Shown here: positions 56,999 to 64,000 of the stretch, piece by piece | How the letters are laid out: each line of letters opens with the position of its first letter | Position numbering within the stretch: position 1 is the first letter of the stretch | Assembly (NCBI GenBank): GCA_030068145.1 | Contig: JAPJBO010000071.1 | Location: 1-64,000, forward strand | Reading direction: 5' to 3' | DNA from: Diplonema papillatum | Lineage: Eukaryota; Euglenozoa; Diplonemea; Diplonemida; Diplonemidae | DNA: 64,000 nucleotides | Translations under genes and position numbers: made by a program | The notes under the pieces: model-generated | Told to the model about the DNA's origin: nothing | The model's input: only the letters and a program-made list of their open reading frames with translations | The model's database searches: none

Positions 56999-59154
56999 CT
57001 GTACTCTGGCTGGAGAATCCTCGCACGCGTACGCCGTACGACTCTGCCCCGAACGCCCGTGACGCCTCAGGAAAATAGACCAACTTGAGGGTAGGACAGC
57101 GACGGCGTACTCGGGATAGTATGAGTCTTCTAAGATTTACAGTCTCCTAGGACGAAAAGAAAAACGGACTTGTGAAGGGTTTGTGCAAGGCTCCGCTACG
57201 CTTTTCCGCATGCGGACGCACGCGGGTGCCGCCAATAAAAAAACAGAGCCGTGCCCACGGCCCGCGGTGTTGACCGACAGAGATTGCAGTCTTCTTCTTT
57301 TGGGCGGTTTGTTTCTTTTCGTTAGGTCTCTCTACCCGTACGCCGTTGCTTTGGGTCCAGAATTGATGGACGTTTCTTATTCTTGCTTTCACTTGTTTAG
57401 CGTTGTGGGCTTGCTACCGTGCGCACTTGTTAGTTAGTTACTTTTCCTTTTTTATGGGTGGCGGGGGGTTTTTTTTAGTACTGTTGCGGGAGTGGAGGCG
57501 CGGTTGTTTCTGTAGGTGGCTGGATTCGTGTAAAGTTGCGATCAAAATGCAGGAACTGTCCGAAGCACTCGTCGGCATTCTCACCCCATTGACAACCTAT
57601 CCTGCATCTTCTGAGTCCACTTTCCGGTGGTGATCCTTCATAGATGGAAGTGCTTCACCCTCCAGCGCATCCCGCCTGACTGCCGGGGAGGTTAGAAAAA
57701 TCTTACGTGTGTTGCTGCTTCTTCCTCCCGATTGATGGCGTTGATAGAGTGGTGATAGACTATGATAGTTTGGGTTAGTTTGGTTAGAGTGCAAAGAATC
57801 TGTGGCGATAATCTGCATCGCCGGCGTCGCGGTTATCTCTTCGCATGTGATGTGTCATGCTTTCGCCTCTTCAGTACTGTGATCGACAGTGAGTGGCCTG
57901 TGATAGCCTGTGACAGCCTATGATAGTTTTGGGTTAGAATGCAAAGAATCTGTGGCGATAATCTGCATTAGTGGCCGATGATAGCCTCTGCGAGCCTGAT
58001 AGCCTACTGATAGACTGTGACAGCAGCAGGCAATTCGATACACTTCCCGGATAGATAGGGGTGGACTGGCTCACGTACGGCTATGGCACGCCGCCCTTCA
58101 AAACACTTGTTGCTAGATAGTACCCCAGCATTTGGCAAAAGATGTCAAGCGCAGTCGAACGCAGCCAAACCAGAACAGGGGCCTGCCTGTGCACTCAATG
58201 CAGTAGCATTTCGTAGACGAGCAAGATTGGCAGACCGGAGACACGAAAAGCAGTTGAAGAAAAAAAGCGTGTCGCGAGAATACGGAAAAAAGAAAAATGA
58301 AAACAACACGAAACAACACCGCAAAATGGGGAAGACAAAAAAAAAAGACGGCGAGAATAAGCGCGGCATGTCAACCATTGCCACGAGGGTCAACAACTGT
58401 CTACCAGAAAACAAAATGAACATGCGTCCATTTGGTAGTGAGAATCAATCAGCCGGTTGGTCTCATTCCTGGTTAGCGAACCCACAGAAGCACCCTCGCA
58501 CGCACACAAGATGCGATTGCGGTGTGCGGTATGACAACGTGACCTCACCTTGGACCGTGGAGAAAGCCCCAAAATCGGCACGCTGCCCGTAATTCTGAGC
58601 TTTCTGCCTCTTCTTCGAGCGCTGCGCTTATTCGAAAAAGAAAATAAATGAGAAGAACGAGAAGAGCAACTGATGGGGAAAAACAAAGCAGAAAGGCAAA
58701 ACGAAAAGCTCAACAATTCTATCAGATAAAGAAGAAGCAGAAGCCGGGCTGCAAGGATTCGCCCATGCTGCCTGCCGTTCCTGGTCCCGGGTAGCACTGG
58801 GTGCCCTGCGAAAACGGTGGCTGCATTCGTATTGCGTCAAGCGGTGAGAACGACGGCCTTACCATCTCGGCGGCATACAAGCAGCAAGGACACGTGCGGT
58901 GGGAATAGTGGGGAAGCAGCAACGTTACCTACCTCGAACAGTCCTCCAGGCAGGCTGATTGCGGTACTGGCGGTTCATGGCAAACCAATGCGCACCGCGA
59001 GAACCCCCCCTTGCCGCGAAGATAGAATGCGAAAGAAGAGCGTGCAACACGAGCAACGATCAGCTTCGCGCAGCAAAAAAAGAACAAGACTGAACATCCG
59101 AGGTCGTTCGTGAACCCAACTCCTGTGCCCACGCAAGCGGGAGCGATGCCGCTC
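56999..59154. other. Intergenic with a small direct duplication
   Basis: No supported gene. A block with gtgcaaagaatctgtggcga lies near 57790 and again near 57940 (about 50 bp repeated), within a stretch of gatag/cctgtga words. A plus-strand 169-codon frame at 58083-58592 starts with ATG but is Lys/Arg-rich without a domain; I leave it uncalled. Confidence 0.4.
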
Positions 59155-60173
59155 TTAACGAGCCTGAGGGTGGTTCGCGACGTACTCGGTCGCGTCGTCG
59201 ATGGTGAGGATCTTCTCGGCCTGAAAAGAGCGGTTTTTTGAGTGGCGGGAAGATACTATGAGAGAGATGTTCGGTAGCCAATATCAGCCACACGCTCCGG
59301 AGAATAAGGGAGTGATTGGGGGTTGAGGCTGTTTTGGGGTGTGCCACCGGAGAAGAAGGGCAAGCCAGCTGTTTCTGTTTGTTTTGCTGTTTTGGGGGAT
59401 CCTAGAAAGCGGAGGCACACCTCGTTGTCGGGAATGTCGATGAAGAACTCCTGCTCGAATGACATCACGACCTCAACCTGGTCGAGCGAGTCGAGTCCCA
59501 GGTCGTTGATGAAGTGTGCACCCGGCTTCACACGGTCCGCCGGCACCTTCTGGAAGTTTCTAACGCACTCCATCACTCTCTTCTCCGTGTCCGCACGGTC
59601 CAGGAAGTACGACCTGTGTAGGCGGTAATTCATTTTTGTAAACTTGTTTAACTTGAAAACATCGGGGTTTACGTCGGTACTACGAGCAGAGAGTCTCAGC
59701 TAGGTTCGTGCACGAGTATTCGTCGTAGTTAGTCAGGACCATCTATTCATGGCAGGCTATCTAGGTTGGGAAACTCATTGCTTCTTTTCAGAAGCTTCTT
59801 TTTAGAGTTAAAGTTTTCACAAGTGGGCTGTTTTGTCGTGCCTGGTAGTTGCTTTTCTTTTCCGGACAGCAAATGCCAAACTAGCCTAACCAGAGGATGT
59901 AAGACCGAACCCCGAACGATCACAAACAACACCGCCATTGATTACGACAAGCACCTGCTATGCTCGCTGCTACACAGTTTCAACAGCATAAATCTTCCAT
60001 AGCCGGCAGAGATCGTACTTCGAAGACGACTTTTAAACACAGGGGCTTTGCCGTCGTCATCTCACCGCCGGACAACCTCACCGCCGGACAACCAATCTGA
60101 AAATCCGAGAAACATACCGCATTCCCCATCTGTGAACGATGGGCGTGGCACGGCTCATGACGCTGCGGAACAT
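59155..60173 (-). CDS. NDUFAB1: Mitochondrial acyl carrier protein, 3 exons
   Basis: Carries acyl chains on 4'-phosphopantetheine in mitochondrial type II fatty acid and lipoate synthesis; in many eukaryotes it is also a complex I subunit. Minus-strand exons 60173-60118, 59613-59421 and 59220-59155 join to 104 residues. Exon 1 codes MFRSVMSRATPIVHRWGM, an Arg-rich amphipathic presequence, and ends in phase 2 at a gtatgt donor. Exon 2 resumes as SYFLDRADTEKRV and holds the DLGLDSLDQVEVVM motif, whose Ser receives the prosthetic group. Exon 3 ends the fold (AEKILTIDDATEYV). The core length and DSL motif are canonical. An apparent ATG at 59633 would give a form without presequence, but it lies in the intron of this model. 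Confidence 0.93.
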
Positions 60174-61443
60174 CTTGGCTTCTTTTCTTTTTGTGTTTTC
60201 TTGTGTTCGGCAACCCTCGCCTATGCCTTCAGGCTCGTTAACTTCGGGCTCGCAACCGATGGTCAGTACTGACTCGCGGTGTACTAGGGGGCACACGGTG
60301 GAAAGAGGAGCTGGGAAGACAATTCAGACAAGGCTGCACGTTCTTCCCTTAGAGTCCTGCTGCCCTTGCTAGGTACCAGTAATATTCCTTGACACAGGAT
60401 GGCAACGAAATCAAGCCAGGTGGAAACGTGCACACCTTCTCGCATGTGTTACGCTTTCACCGTGAATATTCGGGATGTGTCTCTTGGAACATCGACGGTG
60501 GTTTATCAGGCGTGACGAGGCTGAGTAAGTTCTTGACGAGCGGTGGGCTCGATCAAAGCACCTTTACAGCCCACAAATGCAAATATGCATACGCCATAAA
60601 CGTGCAAGAGGAAATATCTGTTTTGTACTCGTCTAACTCACATTCTTTCGTTTATTGACAAACGGGTATACAGTTGCGGCTCCGAACGCCGGAGCCGCTA
60701 AAAAAAGTAGGGTAGAGGGTAGGTAGTTCTAACGACAATGTGAAAGGAGCTGTCGGATGTGGCATATGGATGCGGTAACTGCGCCTCAAGATCGCCTACA
60801 CCCTCTGAATGCTTCAGATCCCTGCATTCGGGGGTTTGTAAGATCGGAAGTCTGTACTCACGCAGCATTGAAAGCGGCTAGTCTTGTTGGATAAGCCGGC
60901 GGCTTACTGGGCACGCATGGTGGTGGTGTGAAGGCTCTTCGAAAGAGCGACAAACTCGTTTTCCCTTCGCACCGCGCAGCATGCTCGTGGTAAAACGGTA
61001 TTATCTTAGCAGGCGTCACCGCAGTTTCGCAGGTGTAGTGCGTCGCGGATTCGGAGGCAGTTGATGTGGAGCACGTAGAGCTGCGGGGTGTGCCGACCGT
61101 GCGAAGTGCGAGCCTCTCCGGGGAAAAGGTCCATCGCATTGGCAAGACGTTTGGCGTGGGTCGTCTGCTCGTCGTAGTCACCCGGTCGTGTGTCCCGCCG
61201 GGTTGAATGCTTTGCGCTTTGTCCTTCTCTATCGTCTCTGCTCTCCGCTGTACGCGGTTCTCCCTTGTACTGCCTGTGACGCGGGCTCTGCTCCCGTGTC
61301 CGAAAGAGTTGCTCTGAACCGAAGTGCCGACCGTGCGTGTCGGCTAGTAGACCAGCGGCACAGACGGTGGGGGCGGGAAGATTGCGCTGCAGGCAGTGCA
61401 ATCAGTCGGAAGGGACGAAAGCTGCTGCGCGACGTGTCTCAGG
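60174..61443. other. Intergenic; possible 3' exon of the next gene
   Basis: The minus-strand frame 61006-61401 ends in a plausible peptide (KRLANAMDLFPGEARTSHG, with a C-terminus at NCGDAC). It could be a last exon spliced from 61444-63339, because a gtgagg donor-like site lies near 61473. This is not certain. Other frames show nothing. Confidence 0.35.
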
Positions 61444-63339
61444 TCACATGTGATGCGTGAGGACGGCCTCACGGACCCGATGCACCTGCAAGGCGCGGTC
61501 AGCTTCGTCGAGCGTCTGCTGCAGCAGCGCGGCACGCTCGCGGATGAAGAAGAGGACTTTTTCGTCCGACTGCCGAGCCGCCAGCGCGGCTTCCGACGCA
61601 ACGCGGGCGTCAGCCAACATCGCCCTCCGACGCTGCGTGTCGGCAGCCACCGCCTGCGCTGCAGCCTCCAGACGACAAGCCCGGTCTGCGGCGCTGGCTG
61701 CGTTCGGGAGCATGGCAGCCCGAACCCTTCTGCTCGCCGCCTCGTTGTGTGCGTGCCGGGCGGTTTCCTGCTTCACGTGTTCGGCTATTTTGGCCGCCTC
61801 CAGCTCCGCGATGCACAGCTCCCTCTTCACCCTCAGCTCTCCCAACTCGCCCCGCAGGTTCAACAACCTGCCCGCCGTTATTTGGTCTTGTGCCCTGGCC
61901 ATCGCCTCCCGGTCGCGTTCGACCGACGCTGCTTCGACAGCCATGCGAAGCCGGGCCACGTCGGCACTCGTCCTGGCGTGATGCCCCCTGTGCCTCGCCA
62001 CCATCTCCTCCTGCTCCCGCACGCGCAGCAGCAGCTGGCTCAGCACCGCTTCGGCCTCCGCCAGCCCCGCCTGCTGCCGCTCCGCCTGCGCTTCGGCGGC
62101 GTGCAGCTCCGCCTGCAACGGAGCCGCGTGGTGGTGCGGGGGAAACGGCGGGCGGCCGGACTGCGAGCGGGGCGAAGCCGAAGCCGACGACTGCAGCGCG
62201 GCGGCCGCTGTTTTCTCGGAGGCTTCGGCCGTGCGGATGGCGTCCTCCACCGACTGGAGCTCGTTGGCCAGGTCACGGACGGAGGCGCGCGCGGTTTGGA
62301 GGGCGCGCTGCTGCTGGGCGCCTTCGATTTGGAGGGCTTCGTTGTCGTCGGTGTCGCCGAGTTGGAACGGAATCCCGGCGTCCGCGACCGCTTTTGCCTG
62401 CTTCATCTCCTCGATGAGGCCGGACAGTGTCTCGTCGTGCTTCACGAGTGCGTCGAACGACTGCTTCACGTCCAACGCTGTCTGCTTCACCCTGTGGTCG
62501 TCCCGCACAGCGTTGGCCATCGCCTGCGCTTCCCTCTCCTTCAACTCGACCAGCTCCCTCGTCACCGACTGCACCAGCGACAGCACTGCGTCGGTCTCAC
62601 CTTTCACCGCTTCGAGCGCTTGCCCCGGATGCCTGCCGGCAAGCCCAGGCATGAACACAACCGGCGGCGGCACCGGGTTGATCGCAATGCCAGGCATCCC
62701 GACAGGCATCCCTGCAGGCATCCCTGCAGGGATCCCTGCAGGCATCCCTACGGGCATCCCTACGGGCATCCCTACGGGCATTCCGACAGGCATTTCCACG
62801 GGCATAGGGTCGTCCAAGAAGAGAGGACTCGGCTCGTAAGCGCGGTGGCTTGCCATCGCGTTTGCTTCTAGAAAAGACAGGTGCGGGTCGGCGGGCAGGA
62901 GCGACGCGCCGGTGACGATCGGTGGCGGCAACTGCAGCGGCGTGACGGTGGCCGGCAACGGGAGGTGCGGGGGAGGGGACGTGTTGTGCACGGCCACGGT
63001 GTGCGACCACGGCGACGCGCCGCGATGCTCCGGGCTGTGCGGTCCGTGCGGGTGGAACAGCGCGTCTGTCGAAAGCACGAAGCACTTGCTCGCGGGCGGC
63101 GGCGGTGCCGTCAGCCCTGCCGGCTGCGCCGCATCTGGTAAAGGAGACACAAGCTTGTCCGCCATGCGGCTCGCCCTGAGCCGGTGAGCCTCAGACGGGT
63201 CACTGCGAGGATGAGGGGACAGCTTCGACGCAGTCGATGATTCTCTGTTCACAGTCGACCGCCGTTTCTCCTGAACCCCCTGTACGGACGCCGGGACCGC
63301 CACCGGGAATGCCGAGACGTTCTTTCGCTGTTCGGACAT
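61444..63339 (-). CDS. Large coiled-coil protein with PVGM repeats, 631 residues
   Basis: Single frame from the ATG at 63339. Residues 1-175 are Pro/Ser/His-rich and disordered. Residues ~177-215 hold about nine copies of a tetrapeptide MPVG or variants (MPAG, IPAG). Residues ~235-620 are Ala/Glu/Gln/Arg-rich heptad sequence typical of a long coiled coil (ELVELKEREAQAMANAV, then RVREQEEMVARHRGHHAR), broken by a Pro/His linker near 385. No enzymatic motif is visible. It is probably a structural or cytoskeletal protein; this is inferred from the coiled coil alone. The GC-rich gene casts long false frames on the opposite strand. The last ~12 codons could be replaced by a downstream exon. Confidence 0.8.
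   Translation of the reverse strand: MSEQRKNVSAFPVAVPASVQGVQEKRRSTVNRESSTASKLSPHPRSDPSEAHRLRASRMADKLVSPLPDAAQPAGLTAPPPPASKCFVLSTDALFHPHGPHSPEHRGASPWSHTVAVHNTSPPPHLPLPATVTPLQLPPPIVTGASLLPADPHLSFLEANAMASHRAYEPSPLFLDDPMPVEMPVGMPVGMPVGMPVGMPAGIPAGMPAGMPVGMPGIAINPVPPPVVFMPGLAGRHPGQALEAVKGETDAVLSLVQSVTRELVELKEREAQAMANAVRDDHRVKQTALDVKQSFDALVKHDETLSGLIEEMKQAKAVADAGIPFQLGDTDDNEALQIEGAQQQRALQTARASVRDLANELQSVEDAIRTAEASEKTAAAALQSSASASPRSQSGRPPFPPHHHAAPLQAELHAAEAQAERQQAGLAEAEAVLSQLLLRVREQEEMVARHRGHHARTSADVARLRMAVEAASVERDREAMARAQDQITAGRLLNLRGELGELRVKRELCIAELEAAKIAEHVKQETARHAHNEAASRRVRAAMLPNAASAADRACRLEAAAQAVAADTQRRRAMLADARVASEAALAARQSDEKVLFFIRERAALLQQTLDEADRALQVHRVREAVLTHHM
62690..62806 (-). repeat. 12-bp in-frame repeat (PVGM tetrapeptides)
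   Basis: Tandem 12-bp units (plus-strand sense ggcatccctacg and variants with gca or gac) coding Met-Pro-Val-Gly type tetrapeptides. Two sub-types (PVG and PAG) are clustered, which suggests separate expansions. Confidence 0.9.
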
Positions 63340-64000
63340 TTACCGCCGTTGTGCGCCCTCCGCAGGGTCCGGAAAATCGAACTATTTCGGCTTCCGAATG
63401 ACGCGGACTTGCCGTTCCTCCGCAGTCGAAAAGGCGGCCTTCCCCCGCAGCCCCCCGCCCCAAAAGCGGGGGTGGTACGAGCCGGAGCGGGCTGCTTGAA
63501 ACGTTTGGAATGCAGAACGCAAAAAAGGGTGACGCGGGCTGGACAGTTGAACGGAGAGCGCTGATATGCAGGCCAGTGCCAATTCCCCTGTGCCTACACC
63601 CCCTCCCACCTCTCCGTCCTGCGAATTGGAGTGGATATTAAGTATTGCCGGGTGTATTGCTATTGCGCAAAATAAAAGTACTTCAAAAATGCAGGTTCGG
63701 TTTCATGTTGCAGGTAGCACCGCTGCCAACGAAAACTGTGTTGTTATTTCATCGTCGGACACGACAGCGCCCGCCATACGCCCGAATCTCTCGATATCGC
63801 TACCGCCGCAATACCGTAATAGCAAGGTAGTCTAGTCATGTTGCTTTGGGGTGTGCCGTGGGTGCCTCTGCACGGCATTGTCTACAACGGCAGACTGACG
63901 GTTTCAGCTCGCCTTGGTGCATGTCTGGACTATCAACAGAGTGCGAGGTACGCCATCATCTCACACAAGCGGCAATCTTCTGCCATGCTCAACTCCACTA
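63340..64000. other. Upstream flank of the coiled-coil gene
   Basis: It should contain the promoter of the gene ending at 61444. I recognise no motif or gene. Frames of up to 89 codons on the plus strand lack domains and the window ends here. Confidence 0.4.

Noticed and set aside
61396-62871. 491-codon plus-strand frame
   Set aside because: It is the antisense shadow of the GC-rich coiled-coil gene on the minus strand, with low-complexity Arg/Leu/His sequence and no domain.

Overview
The window reads as nuclear DNA of a microbial eukaryote, most likely an alga or another protist of the alveolate or stramenopile type. The evidence is canonical GT-AG spliceosomal introns, long gene-poor stretches, abundant tandem and dispersed repeats, and a gene set that includes a mitochondrial acyl carrier protein, histone-hairpin-binding proteins, a NEK-type kinase with a PH domain and a flagellate-style EF-hand protein. 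A chromerid alga such as Chromera would fit, but that is an inference from gene content and style and is not proven here. I saw no bacterial operons, CRISPR array, rRNA or tRNA.

Layout. 1-6.1 kb is repeat DNA: a GCC/TTG/TGC low-complexity block, a seven-copy ~166-bp satellite, 9-bp microsatellites, a 1.4-kb complex minisatellite and three copies of a ~0.7-0.9 kb dispersed repeat. 7.0-7.6 kb holds one hypothetical gene. 8.1-14.5 kb is a mosaic of mobile DNA: a ~1-kb terminal-inverted-repeat element, a repeat fragment that recurs inverted at 40 kb, and a ~1.5-kb element with ~0.5-kb inverted arms around a single small ORF. These lie between islands of unusual, homopolymer-poor composition. 14.6-17.3 kb holds an intronless DOMON-ferric reductase gene followed by a 483-bp (GT)n tract. 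19-21 kb holds a rearranged second copy of the TIR element.

From 21.3 kb on the window is gene-bearing: a three-exon EF-hand protein, a Trp-repeat/coiled-coil protein, a six-exon NEK-PH kinase, a membrane protein of unknown function and a low-complexity protein. Next comes a 3.85-kb hAT transposon with an intact 992-residue transposase. It is followed by two tandem SLBP (histone RNA hairpin-binding protein) paralogs, a three-exon mitochondrial acyl carrier protein and a large coiled-coil protein.

All eleven host-type genes lie on the minus strand. The two recognisable mobile-element ORFs lie on the plus strand. Exon models were built by hand from reading-frame continuity, splice signals and family motifs; ten introns could be placed and all are GT-AG. 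The genes do not form one pathway. The most notable items are the divergent tandem SLBP pair, the hAT transposase with a PIP-box-like N-terminus and an apparent Asp-to-Asn change in its catalytic core, and the long-inverted-repeat element with an unrecognised ORF.
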